The notes under the pieces are model-generated. The model ran no database searches. It saw only the letters and a program-made list of their open reading frames with translations, and was not told the origin of the DNA. From Candidatus Sumerlaeota bacterium (lineage in GTDB: Bacteria; Sumerlaeota; Sumerlaeia; JAPLSS01), in the NCBI GenBank assembly GCA_026398515.1, contig JAPLSS010000446.1:1-40230 (forward strand): a DNA stretch of 40,230 nucleotides, written 5' to 3'. The translations under genes were made by a program, and so were the position numbers. Below, piece by piece: positions 18,731 through 27,541 of this stretch (position 1 is its first letter; each line of letters opens with the position of its first letter).

Positions 18731-19801
18731 CTATTGGTCAAGTCCTTTGCCCCTCGCGCCGCCATCAACCCCCGCGTCCAATTTGCCAACGGCGTCCCTC
18801 AATTCCTCCGCGTTCACGCTGACATATATCTGTGTCGTTGCGACGCTTCCATGACCCATCAAAGATCGTATCTCCACAATGTCCACGCCCCGCCGATGCA
18901 ACCCTGTTCCAAAACTATGTCGCAAGGCATGCGGATGGCCCTTGATGGCGGCGATTCCCGCCTTCCTGGCGTGCTTGGCCAGCGCCTTCTCCACCCCCCT
19001 TGGGGAAAGGGTTTTCAGCAAGTAGCTGATGAATAGGCTACCCGTCTTCCCGCCGGGTCGGACTTCTAGGTATTTTTGAAGCGCATCCGACAGCCCCTGA
19101 TTCAACGGGATGGGTCGCTGTTTTCTACCCTTGCCATTTATCAACATCGTGCGATTGACGAAATCCACGTCGTCCACGCCGAGATTGATAAGCTCTTGCA
19201 ACCTCAATCCTCCGAAGGCGAAGGCCGCCAGCATCGCCGCGTCTCTTCGCCCAAGCCACGTTCCCATGTCAGGAATCGAAAGCAACCGATCCAATTCGTC
19301 TTCCGTGAGGTAAACCGGCAGATTGTAGGGTCGTTTTGGATTAGCAAACCCGCGCGCCGGACTGACCGCAAGATGGCCGATGCGGACACCATAGGCGAGG
19401 AAACCTCGAATACTGGATAGGGCGCGGGTTGTGGTGATCGCCCCGCACCCTCGGCGGTGCAGTTTCTCAAGAAACCCCGAAATGGTTTCAGGCCTGATTT
19501 GCTGGACTGTCGGCGCGGGTCCCCCGGATTCTTCCATGAAGGAACGAAATCGGCCCAGATCATAGACATAGGCCGCGATGGTCTTCGGAGACAATCCTTT
19601 GACCGCGGCCAGGTAGCTCTCATATTCGTCAATCGCTTCGGCAAGAGATTTGGGCGGACCCGACTCGACTTCGGCGCCCTTGCCCGCCGCCCGCAGATCC
19701 TCAATGGTTTTGGTCAGGATTTTGATCTGGCGGACGAGCGCCGCCAGCATCGTGTTTTCAGTCTTGCCCTCGCCGGGGCGTTTCGATACGGTTTTCCTCA
19801 C
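18731..19801 (-). CDS. Tyrosine recombinase, XerC/XerD-like
   Basis: FGGLRLQELINLGVDDVD, HPHALRHSFGTGLHRRGVDIVEIRSLMGHGSVATTQIYVSV (R, HxxR, H, Y); N-terminal core-binding SAM-like domain. Confidence 0.92.
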   Translation of the reverse strand: MRKTVSKRPGEGKTENTMLAALVRQIKILTKTIEDLRAAGKGAEVESGPPKSLAEAIDEYESYLAAVKGLSPKTIAAYVYDLGRFRSFMEESGGPAPTVQQIRPETISGFLEKLHRRGCGAITTTRALSSIRGFLAYGVRIGHLAVSPARGFANPKRPYNLPVYLTEDELDRLLSIPDMGTWLGRRDAAMLAAFAFGGLRLQELINLGVDDVDFVNRTMLINGKGRKQRPIPLNQGLSDALQKYLEVRPGGKTGSLFISYLLKTLSPRGVEKALAKHARKAGIAAIKGHPHALRHSFGTGLHRRGVDIVEIRSLMGHGSVATTQIYVSVNAEELRDAVGKLDAGVDGGARGKGLDQ

Positions 19802-19832
19802 GGTCGGACCCTCCTCTTTAGGGTTTGACCCA

Positions 19833-19866
19833 GGCCCCGTTTGGAGTTCTAGCTCCGTTCGGGGCC
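19833..19866. terminator. GC-rich hairpin between the two recombinase genes
   Basis: GGCCCCG...GGAG-TTCTAG-CTCC...CGGGGCC followed on + strand by GCTTTTCT; the T-tract is weak. Confidence 0.3.
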
Positions 19867-19938
19867 GCTTTTCTACCAGCCAAAAGCCGGTAGGGTGTAA
19901 GTGTCAGGCCTCCTCTCTATCGTCGATTGTGGAGGCTC

Positions 19939-21165
19939 TCAGGCCCCTTTTCCCGCCTCTTTCGCCTCTTCCCGCGCGCCCGGCGTGGCGTCCACGATCT
20001 CAGCGCCATCCATTTCCATCATGGCCTTGATGGTCTTCCCTATGAGTTCGGCGGCCGCGTGGAGCGGGTCGTTTTGAAGGTTGGCGTATCGGGCAGTCGT
20101 TTGCGGAACCGTATGGCCCATGAGAGCGCCAATGATCGGCAATCCCAGGCCCAGCCCCGCCGCCGTGCCGCCGTAGACGTGGCGCATATCGTGGATGTTG
20201 AAATCCGCCAGTTTCGCCGCGTCGCAAATCGTCTTCCACGGCTTCGCGGGATTCGTCAACGGCTCCCCCCTCTTCCGGCCTGGAATGACCCAGCCGGACG
20301 GATGGCGTTCGATCCGGTCAAGGACTTCGATGGCCGCTTCGGAGAGTACAACGTCTTTCGGCCCGGTCTTGCTATCCCTGAGATGAAGCGTCTTGTTTGC
20401 CGGGTCGTAATCTTCCCACCGCAGGCCACGGATTTCGCCGCTCCTCATGCCGGTGAACAGCGCCACTCGGAAGAAGTCGATGGACGCCTGGGGGACCAGT
20501 CTCTTTTCTTCATGGTCCTTGAGCGCCCGCGCCAGCCGGATCATCTCCTCGGGGCTGAGGAACCGCCGGCGCGCCGTCTCCCGGAACCGTTTGACGAGCC
20601 GACACGGATTCGAAGCGTCTTTGCGCAGCCCCATGAGCTCGGCCACATTCATCATCTTAGAGAGGCAAGACAAGACACGGTTGGCTGTTATAGGCTTTTC
20701 GGCTATGCTCTCCTGGAGCCGGAGAACGTCGCCCCGGTGAATGGCGTTGACGCGCATCTTCCCCAGCGCCGGCTTGATGTACTTGCTGAGATACCATTCG
20801 TCATCCTTCACGCTCCGGGGCTTCTTGTGGCGCTTGGCGTAATTGTCGATGTAGTGCTGCGCGAATTCCTGAAGGGTCTGGACCTTCCGCGCCTTCTGGC
20901 GTTCGAGGGAAACGTCTTGACCCTGGTCCGCCGCTGAGAGAATCCTCCGCGCCTCCCTCCGCGCCTCTTCCACCGTCATGCGGCCATAGACTCCGACCAG
21001 TGGACGCCGTTGCTGCATTCCAATCCGGTAATAGGCCAGAAACGACCGCTTCCCCTTGGGCGTGACTTTGACCGCGAAGCCCGGCGTCTCGGAATCCCAG
21101 ACGATGATGTCCTTGTCCGCCGGCTTGAGAGAGTCGATCAGGGTCTTCGTGAGTTTCGCTTTCAT
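19939..21165 (-). CDS. Tyrosine integrase with N-terminal arm-binding (DUF4102/P4-integrase-like) domain
   Basis: KLTKTLIDSLKPADKDIIVWDSETPGFAVKVTPKGKRSFLAYYRIG; catalytic FTGMRSGEIRGLRWEDYD, IHDMRHVYGG, GHTVPQTTARYANL. Confidence 0.93.
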   Translation of the reverse strand: MKAKLTKTLIDSLKPADKDIIVWDSETPGFAVKVTPKGKRSFLAYYRIGMQQRRPLVGVYGRMTVEEARREARRILSAADQGQDVSLERQKARKVQTLQEFAQHYIDNYAKRHKKPRSVKDDEWYLSKYIKPALGKMRVNAIHRGDVLRLQESIAEKPITANRVLSCLSKMMNVAELMGLRKDASNPCRLVKRFRETARRRFLSPEEMIRLARALKDHEEKRLVPQASIDFFRVALFTGMRSGEIRGLRWEDYDPANKTLHLRDSKTGPKDVVLSEAAIEVLDRIERHPSGWVIPGRKRGEPLTNPAKPWKTICDAAKLADFNIHDMRHVYGGTAAGLGLGLPIIGALMGHTVPQTTARYANLQNDPLHAAAELIGKTIKAMMEMDGAEIVDATPGAREEAKEAGKGA

Positions 21166-21176
21166 CGCTTGCCCCC

Positions 21177-21199
21177 GCTCTAGGTAGCGTTCAAGTAGC
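21177..21199 (+). promoter_or_regulatory. Candidate right arm-type integrase binding sites
   Basis: GCTCTAGGTAGCGT (exact match to 8484-8497) plus AAGTAGC at 21193; a further AGGTAGC at 21325-21331 abuts the core. Confidence 0.55.
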
Positions 21200-21333
21200 A
21201 GACATTAGCAAACACGCGCAAAGATGTCAAACAAAATCGAAGGCGCGGTCGCTGTGAAGTGCGAAAAAGCCAAGGAAATCGGGCCTTTTCGTGACAACTT
21301 ACAAGGTATGGCAAAACCTAGCAAAGGTAGCGG

Positions 21334-21354
21334 AATCGGATTTCATATCCGATT
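21334..21354. repeat. Right attachment core (attR candidate), AATCGGAT-TTCAT-ATCCGATT
   Basis: Perfect inverted repeat holding TCGGATTTCATATCCGA (21336-21352), identical to 8389-8405. Confidence 0.8.
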
Positions 21355-21373
21355 GCCGGAAAGATTCCGGCAA
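21353..21373. repeat. Perfect inverted repeat TTGCCGGAA-AGA-TTCCGGCAA abutting the right core
   Basis: 9-bp perfect arms, 3-nt spacer, directly next to the core palindrome. Confidence 0.8.
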
Positions 21374-21781
21374 AATCCAATGGGCCTCTTCCACAAGGCT
21401 AAGACGCGATGATCCCCCGCCGTGGACCGAGCCCAGCCGGGGAATGTGGTGACGCGCCGTGACCGTCCGCGGCGCATGGCCCAGGTATTGCTCAACGACA
21501 TCGGTGAGCAGGCCTTCGCGCGCCTCGAAGGTCGGCAGACAATTGCGCAAGTCCTTCGGCTGCCATTCCAGGCGAGGATTCCAGGCGTCCATCGATTCGC
21601 GCAACAGGACGAGAACACTCGACCAGTCTTTCCGATCGGCGAGGACTCCACGATTCAGCGACGACCACCTATTGGACCCGCGGCCCTGCTTTATGCCTGG
21701 ATTTCACGGAGCATTTCACGTTAGATACCGAAACCTTGAAGCTGATCTCAAAGCCCAAACCGCTATGGGAACGGGGGGGCC

Positions 21782-23008
21782 ATGCTCAATCGTTGTGGAC
21801 AGTTGTTGTTGGTCGTCTGCATTACACTACAGTGGGTCTCGATCTCCATCGCCTCAGAGGGAGCGGAATGGCCGGGGTTCCGAGGGCCGAGTCGCGATGG
21901 CAGGAGTTCCGATACGGGACTGCTCAAGGAATGGCCCGCCGGCGGGCCGAAGCTTCTCTGGAAGGCCGCGGACATCGGCAAGGGCTTTTCGAGCGTCGTG
22001 GTCAGCCGCGGGACGGTGTTTTTCACCGGCGACGTGAGCGACACCCTGACGCTTTTCGCCTTCGACCTGGAGGGCAAACCCAGATGGCAAGCGCCGGCTG
22101 GCCTGTCGTGGACCAGCGATCCCGGCGGGGCGCGATCTACGCCAACCGTCGATGGGGACAACGTCTATCTCCTTTCCGGGACGGGCGTCTTCGGCTGCTA
22201 CGATGCCGGGAGCGGCGCTCGCCGGTGGTCCCGGGAGATGAAGGAATTCGGCGGCAAGCCGGGCGGCTGGGGATACGCCGAATCGCCGCTGGCATTCGGC
22301 GACTCGGTGATCGTCAAGCCCGGCGGGGACAAGTGCATTGTCGCGCTCGACAAGACGAACGGACGGGAGGTCTGGGCCACCCAGGGCTACTCCGCCGGTC
22401 CGGAATATAGCTCATGCCTTCTGTTCACTCACGACAACACGCCCATGATCGTCACAGGAACCAAGGCCGGGCTGGTGTGCCTCAACGCCCGGACCGGGGA
22501 GGTCTTATGGTCCAACGACTTCTGCGCGGACAACACGGCCAATTGCCCGACGCCCGCCTATTCGGATGGCTATGTGTTCTGGGCAAACGGCTACGACAAG
22601 GGCGGCATTTGCATGAAACTCGAACCTGGCGGAAAAGCCTCTCCCGTCTGGACCACAAAGGACATGGTCTGTCACCACGGCGGATATATCATAGATTGGG
22701 GCCATATCTACGGCGACAACGGCGGGGGCGTATCGTGCCTGGAACTGAAGACGGGGACGCTGAAATGGAAGGCCCCCGCCATGGGCAAGGGATCGTTGTG
22801 CTGGGCCGACGATATGTTATACCTATTCAGTGAGAATGGCGGCCAGGCGGCCCTCGCGACCTGTTCGCCGAACGGACTGGAGATCAAAGGAAAGGTCAAG
22901 GTCGAAGGCCAGGGTCCCAGTTGGGCGCATCCAGTCGTCGTTGGAGGGAGGTTATATCTCCGATATGACACGAACCTCTACTGCTTCAACGTGAAGGCGG
23001 AATCGTGA
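21782..23008 (+). CDS. Secreted PQQ-like beta-propeller repeat protein
   Basis: Signal peptide; EWPGFRGPSRDGRSSDTGLLKEWPAGGPKLLWKA and repeated DKTNGREVWATQGY / NARTGEVLWSN blades. Confidence 0.9.
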   Translation: MLNRCGQLLLVVCITLQWVSISIASEGAEWPGFRGPSRDGRSSDTGLLKEWPAGGPKLLWKAADIGKGFSSVVVSRGTVFFTGDVSDTLTLFAFDLEGKPRWQAPAGLSWTSDPGGARSTPTVDGDNVYLLSGTGVFGCYDAGSGARRWSREMKEFGGKPGGWGYAESPLAFGDSVIVKPGGDKCIVALDKTNGREVWATQGYSAGPEYSSCLLFTHDNTPMIVTGTKAGLVCLNARTGEVLWSNDFCADNTANCPTPAYSDGYVFWANGYDKGGICMKLEPGGKASPVWTTKDMVCHHGGYIIDWGHIYGDNGGGVSCLELKTGTLKWKAPAMGKGSLCWADDMLYLFSENGGQAALATCSPNGLEIKGKVKVEGQGPSWAHPVVVGGRLYLRYDTNLYCFNVKAES

Positions 23009-23017
23009 GAGGGGGAA

Positions 23018-24076
23018 ATGATGAAGGCGCGAAATACTCTTCTATTCCTGGCGCTGACCGCTAGCGTCGCCGTGCAAGCCCAGACCCCGTTTCGAGAGCA
23101 ACTGAATGCCTCGCCCTTCAAGATCTCCTATGAGTGCTATGTTGACAACAACTGGGAGATCTTCGTCGTGAAGGCCGACGGGTCGAACCCCGTGAATCTC
23201 ACGAATACGGCCGATGAGCACGAACACTATCCGCAAGTGTCGCCCGACGGCTCAAAGATCTGCTTCCTGGCGGATCAGGGGGAAGGTCGAGAGGTCATCC
23301 GTAGCCTGTATGTCATGGATGCGGACGGCAAGAACCGGACGAAACTGGCGGCGCGAGCGCGCGAGCCATTCTGGGCCCCGGCTGGCAAGACCATTGGCTA
23401 TCTGCCGCAGGAGTACCCCAAGTTCAGCGTGACCGATTACTATACGGAGGGGATGGCGTTCTATGATCTGACGACCGGCAAGGCAGAACCGCACCCGAAC
23501 AGTGCAAACTTGCATCACTTGTACTGCCCGTCCTATTCCAGGAACGGCAAGTGGATCGTGGCGACCGTGCACGCCGGCATGGGCGTGGATCACGGAACCT
23601 TGCTGATCGAAGCGCACGGCGACAAGGTGATCAACCTGAACATCCCTGGTTGCCGCCCCTGCCTGAGCCCGGACGGCAAACAAATCGCCTGGGGCGCTGG
23701 CGATCACGAGATTGCGGTCGCGCCGATCGACCTGGACGCGGACGAGCCGGCCGTTGGGCCGCGCCGCCTCCGCATCAAGAGCGACAAGGAAACCAAGATC
23801 TATCACGTGGACTGGTCCCCGGACAGCCGGTTTCTCTGCTTCAGCCGCGGGCCCGACGGAAAAGGCGACCCGAGCAAGCCGGGGACTTTTCAGGCGGCGT
23901 GCGAGATCGTGGGTGTATATGCGGCGGGCTGGGATCTCTGCGCCGTTTCCGCGGAACGGGAGGGCGTTTTCGATCTCAACAGCGCCACCGACGCCGATGT
24001 CCTCCCGTTGACTTCGGATGGGCGCAGCAACAAGGAACCTGCGTGGTTTTTGCCCAACGGACCGCCAAAGGAGTAA
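23018..24076 (+). CDS. Secreted TolB/PD40-type beta-propeller protein
   Basis: NNWEIFVVKADGSNPVNLTNTADEHEHYPQVSPDGSKICFLAD; further WSPDSRFLCFSR blades. Confidence 0.85.
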   Translation: MMKARNTLLFLALTASVAVQAQTPFREQLNASPFKISYECYVDNNWEIFVVKADGSNPVNLTNTADEHEHYPQVSPDGSKICFLADQGEGREVIRSLYVMDADGKNRTKLAARAREPFWAPAGKTIGYLPQEYPKFSVTDYYTEGMAFYDLTTGKAEPHPNSANLHHLYCPSYSRNGKWIVATVHAGMGVDHGTLLIEAHGDKVINLNIPGCRPCLSPDGKQIAWGAGDHEIAVAPIDLDADEPAVGPRRLRIKSDKETKIYHVDWSPDSRFLCFSRGPDGKGDPSKPGTFQAACEIVGVYAAGWDLCAVSAEREGVFDLNSATDADVLPLTSDGRSNKEPAWFLPNGPPKE

Positions 24077-24079
24077 AAA

Positions 24080-24985
24080 ATGCCGCCCATTCGTTATTCT
24101 TTGCTGGCGGCCGCTGTGGCTATAATGGCCTGCAACAAGCCCGGTCAGGATTCGCGGGGAGCGGAGGAGTCCAATTCCGTCCGCGTCACTGAGATTATGA
24201 CCAAGTCGGGCGTCGTCATGGTCTACGTGCCCGGCGGCGAATTCCTGATGGGAGATGAGCACGGCAATCCGGATGAATCTCCGGCCCACAAGATGACGGT
24301 CAGCGGTTTTCTCATGGACAAATTCGAGGCGACGCACGAGATGTTCAAGAAGGCGCAGCTGCCTGACCCCTCGCACTGGCAGGACAACCCGAATCTGCCC
24401 GTCGAGCGCGTGCGCTGGCGCGACGCCAAGCAATACTGCAACGAACGCTCGCTCCAGGAGGGGCTGGCCCCTTGTTACAATGAGAAAACGGCCGATTGGG
24501 ACTGCGACCACTCGGCTAACGGCTATCGCCTGCCCACCGAGGCGGAGTGGGAATACGCCTGCCGGGCGGGAACCGATGGCCCTTACGATTTCGGCGCGCC
24601 GGACCCGCTGCGCCTTTACGCCTGGTTCGCGGACAATGCTGACCAGAAGACGCATCCGGCGGGCCAGAAGAGACCGAACCGCTGGGGATTGCATGACATG
24701 TACGGCAACGTCTCCGAGTGGTGCGAGGATGTCTATGACCCCTCCTACTACAAGGACAGTCCGGCCGTCGACCCGCACGGCCCCCCGAACCCCGGCAAGG
24801 ATGTCCGGCGCGTAATCCGCGGCGGCAGCTGGAAAGCGAGCGCGGACATGTGCCGGGCCACGTTCCGACAGGGAGAACGGACCGGCGATACGGACGCCTG
24901 TTTCCTCACCGACTTCTGCGGTTTTCGCTGCGTTCGGCGAGTCACGATGGAGGAACTCAAGCGCCTCAGGACCGCGGCGAGATAA
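24080..24985 (+). CDS. SUMF1/FGE-sulfatase-domain putative lipoprotein
   Basis: Lipobox-like AIMACNKP; MVYVPGGEFLMGDEHGNPDESPAH, YRLPTEAEWEYACRAGT, WGLHDMYGNVSEWCEDVY, RVIRGGSW, CGFRCVR. Confidence 0.92.
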   Translation: MPPIRYSLLAAAVAIMACNKPGQDSRGAEESNSVRVTEIMTKSGVVMVYVPGGEFLMGDEHGNPDESPAHKMTVSGFLMDKFEATHEMFKKAQLPDPSHWQDNPNLPVERVRWRDAKQYCNERSLQEGLAPCYNEKTADWDCDHSANGYRLPTEAEWEYACRAGTDGPYDFGAPDPLRLYAWFADNADQKTHPAGQKRPNRWGLHDMYGNVSEWCEDVYDPSYYKDSPAVDPHGPPNPGKDVRRVIRGGSWKASADMCRATFRQGERTGDTDACFLTDFCGFRCVRRVTMEELKRLRTAAR

Positions 24986-25081
24986 AACACCCAGATTCAA
25001 GTCCTGGGACGTGCCGAGCGCCAGCGAGTCGAGTCTGCTTTCAGCGTTCGAACATCGCCTCTCACAAGGTGATCTGTTCTC

Positions 25082-25918
25082 ATGAATGCCGCAAGACTTC
25101 TACTATGGGCGGCCCTCTTGTCGCTCCCCTCCATCCTTCCGGGCGCCGCGCCGAAGGCCGGCCGGATCGTCTTTTCCAGCAACAGATCGGGCGCCTGGCG
25201 CATCTGGGAGGTCAAGGCCGATGGGTCGGACCTAAAACAGATCATCAAACAGGACGGCGACGAGAGCGACGTCGACCCGATGTTCAGCCCCGACGGGAAG
25301 TCCATTTTGTTCAGTTCCACCCGCGGCGGGTCGACGGGCGTTTGGCGGATGGCGACGGATGGCTCCACGTCCGAGAGGATCTGCGACGGGGACCAAGCCG
25401 AATGGTCGCCGGACGGCTCCAGGATCGCGTTTCGCCGCAACGAGCGCGTTTTCACTCGTGATCTCAACGGCGGCCAGGAGAAGTCCGTCAGCCCCGAGGA
25501 TTGGCCGCATTGTTCGGGGCCGGCCTGGAGTCCGGACGGCAAATCCATCGCCTTCGCCGCGCGGTGGGAAGGCGGCAACGGGATCTACGTGGCGCCAGCA
25601 GAAGGCGGCAAGCCTGCCAAGGTCTATGATCAGGAGGGCGCTTGCGAACCCCATTGGTCCCCGGATGGGGCGCGCATCGTGTATGAGACAGAGACTCACA
25701 TTTGCACGATCAATCCGGATGGGACGAAGAATCGTCTCGTCACCTATTTCGGAGGCGTGCAGCGCTATGCCCGCTACAGCCCCGACGGGACGATGCTCGT
25801 TTTCTGTCAGGGCGTCTCGGAGCAAGGCCCCTGGGATATTTATGTCATTCCCGCAGCCGGCGGCACGCCGGAGAAACTCGTGGTAGGCAATTCGAATATG
25901 TATCCTCATTGGAGATGA
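25082..25918 (+). CDS. Secreted TolB/PD40-type beta-propeller protein
   Basis: GRIVFSSNRSGAWRIWEVKADGSDLKQI...PMFSPDGKSILFSSTRGG; repeated WSPDG blades. Confidence 0.88.
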   Translation: MNAARLLLWAALLSLPSILPGAAPKAGRIVFSSNRSGAWRIWEVKADGSDLKQIIKQDGDESDVDPMFSPDGKSILFSSTRGGSTGVWRMATDGSTSERICDGDQAEWSPDGSRIAFRRNERVFTRDLNGGQEKSVSPEDWPHCSGPAWSPDGKSIAFAARWEGGNGIYVAPAEGGKPAKVYDQEGACEPHWSPDGARIVYETETHICTINPDGTKNRLVTYFGGVQRYARYSPDGTMLVFCQGVSEQGPWDIYVIPAAGGTPEKLVVGNSNMYPHWR

Positions 25919-27537
25919 AAGCGTCGGCAAGTATGCCACATAACGTTGCATTACTCCGGTGTCTTACCTTTCTTCTTGCCAGCCTTGTGGTTGCACCGGT
26001 ATTCGCGCAGGACGAAACCCCATTCACCCAACTATTCGACACCCGCGTCTCTTCCGCTCAACCCCTTGGGGATGACGTGGTCGCCCTTCGAACGGGCTGG
26101 CAACTGGTCCCCGAGGACAACATCGATCACCGGTTCGCCGGGGACGCTGTGTTGTTGAACGACAAACTGGAGGTCATCCTAAGGGATCAGGGGCGCGGGG
26201 CGGAGGTGTACTCGAAAGGCCCCAGGGGCCTCGAGCGGCGAATTGCCATTAGTCACGCCGGCGTGGATTCGGCAATGGGCCAGCCGCTCGACGCCCTCAA
26301 GATCTTTGAGAACAACTCCGGCGCGGTGATGGTGGAAGCGTCGTTCAAAGACGCCAAGCCGGCGGCGCTGCGCTTTCGGCTCACCACCGGCGAATCGATT
26401 CTGGAGATTCGCCCCGGCGAAGGCGCCGCGTTTGTCACTGTTGAATCCAAGACCCGGTATGTGATTGTCCCCGATTTCTTCGGCGATGACCTGGTCTATG
26501 GCGCGGAATCCTTCACGGGCCGCGGCCTTCCGGCGGAGAACTTCTGGCTGAGTCTCCTCGATGGCGGCGACGCCATCGTGATGACGGTCTGCCAATCGAG
26601 TGAACAGAGAGTCTGGCTGGATGAAGCCAAAAGCCAGGCCTCTGGAGCCGACGAGCGCATCTGTTCCACGCGAATCGATTGCATCAAAGACAAGAGCATC
26701 TGGCTGGCCTTCCTCGAATCTCCCGGCATCTGGCGCGCCGCAAATGCGCCGGACAAGACCGAGCCGCCGTTCCCCGCGAAGTGGCGATGCAGCTTCGTTC
26801 GCGCGAATGGCGTCGCCGATTCGTGGGACGCCGGAGGCTCCATTCCTGACCAGGCCATGGGCCTTCACAAGGGACCGCTCATTACGTATCCGATCGACCG
26901 CGTCAGTTCGACTCCGCTTACGGCCGTCTGCCCCACGGATGTCATGCGGAACACCTTGGGCGTTGGCCCTTGTCAGTACATTTTGGCGGTTGAAGGTTTG
27001 TCGGCGGAAGGCGATCCTACGCCCAACAATGTGATGAACTGGGTGGAGAGGGAGTTCGAGCAGAACAAAGAGACGAAGGCCGCTGACGATATCAAGGCAC
27101 GGTTGGAGCAAATGTCCGAGCATGTGGCTGAAGCCCACGCACGAATCGAGCGATACGCGGAATTTGCCGACCAGATCCGGAGCCAGTTGACCGACAAACC
27201 AGGCGCGGAGCCGTTCGTCTCGATCATAGATGACCTCGACCGGTTCGTCGCCGCGGGCCAGACCCCGGCGGCCTCGCCGGAGAGTGCCAGGGAGTTAGCG
27301 GCCGAGGTGGCGGCGCTCATAGGCAAAGAGGATGCCCTTCTTGCCTGCCAGCGCCTCGGCGAGCCATTGCGATCCATCGGCGCGATCCAGGATGGCGCGC
27401 TCGCGAGGTGCCGCACGGCGGTCAGGCGCCTGAGGGAAGAGAGCCGCACGATTGCCGTCAAGCAGTCGCGAGATGCGGCCCTCGCGCAAGAGGTCGAGGG
27501 CCGAGCGCACGAAATGCTACAGAAATCCGAGAGGTGA
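25915..27537 (+). CDS. Exported protein of unrecognised family, paralog A
   Basis: ATGA overlap with 25082..25918; signal peptide ...LTFLLASLVVAPVFAQDE; shares GDAVLLNDxLxxxLRxxxxGAEVYS, FF.DD.V and VxRNTLGVGPCxYxLxVEG with the next gene. Confidence 0.85.
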   Translation: MKASASMPHNVALLRCLTFLLASLVVAPVFAQDETPFTQLFDTRVSSAQPLGDDVVALRTGWQLVPEDNIDHRFAGDAVLLNDKLEVILRDQGRGAEVYSKGPRGLERRIAISHAGVDSAMGQPLDALKIFENNSGAVMVEASFKDAKPAALRFRLTTGESILEIRPGEGAAFVTVESKTRYVIVPDFFGDDLVYGAESFTGRGLPAENFWLSLLDGGDAIVMTVCQSSEQRVWLDEAKSQASGADERICSTRIDCIKDKSIWLAFLESPGIWRAANAPDKTEPPFPAKWRCSFVRANGVADSWDAGGSIPDQAMGLHKGPLITYPIDRVSSTPLTAVCPTDVMRNTLGVGPCQYILAVEGLSAEGDPTPNNVMNWVEREFEQNKETKAADDIKARLEQMSEHVAEAHARIERYAEFADQIRSQLTDKPGAEPFVSIIDDLDRFVAAGQTPAASPESARELAAEVAALIGKEDALLACQRLGEPLRSIGAIQDGALARCRTAVRRLREESRTIAVKQSRDAALAQEVEGRAHEMLQKSER

Positions 27538-27541
27538 AGTG

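Larger units (their letters stand above)
8389..21352. mobile_element. Integrated tyrosine-recombinase mobile element (~12.96 kb; satellite-phage-like or integrative element)
   Basis: Flanked by 17-bp direct repeats of a palindromic core. Two tyrosine recombinases lie at the right end, with AGGTAGC repeats inside both ends; contains primase, HTH, nuclease and TA-like genes. Confidence 0.8.
21299..21651 (-). pseudogene. Truncated C-terminal fragment of a tyrosine recombinase
   Basis: Read-through frame RWSSLNRGVLADRKDWSSVLVLLRESMDAWNPRLEWQPKDLRNCLPTFEAREGLLTDVVEQYLGHAPRTVTARHHIPRLGS: DLRN, YLGH and catalytic-Tyr-region context; no N-terminal part upstream, reading frame runs across the att core. 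Confidence 0.6.

Noticed and set aside
19833-19866. Strong rho-independent terminator
   Set aside because: Stem is good but the T-run (GCTTTTCT) is short and on the strand opposite both flanking genes; kept only as a low-confidence feature.
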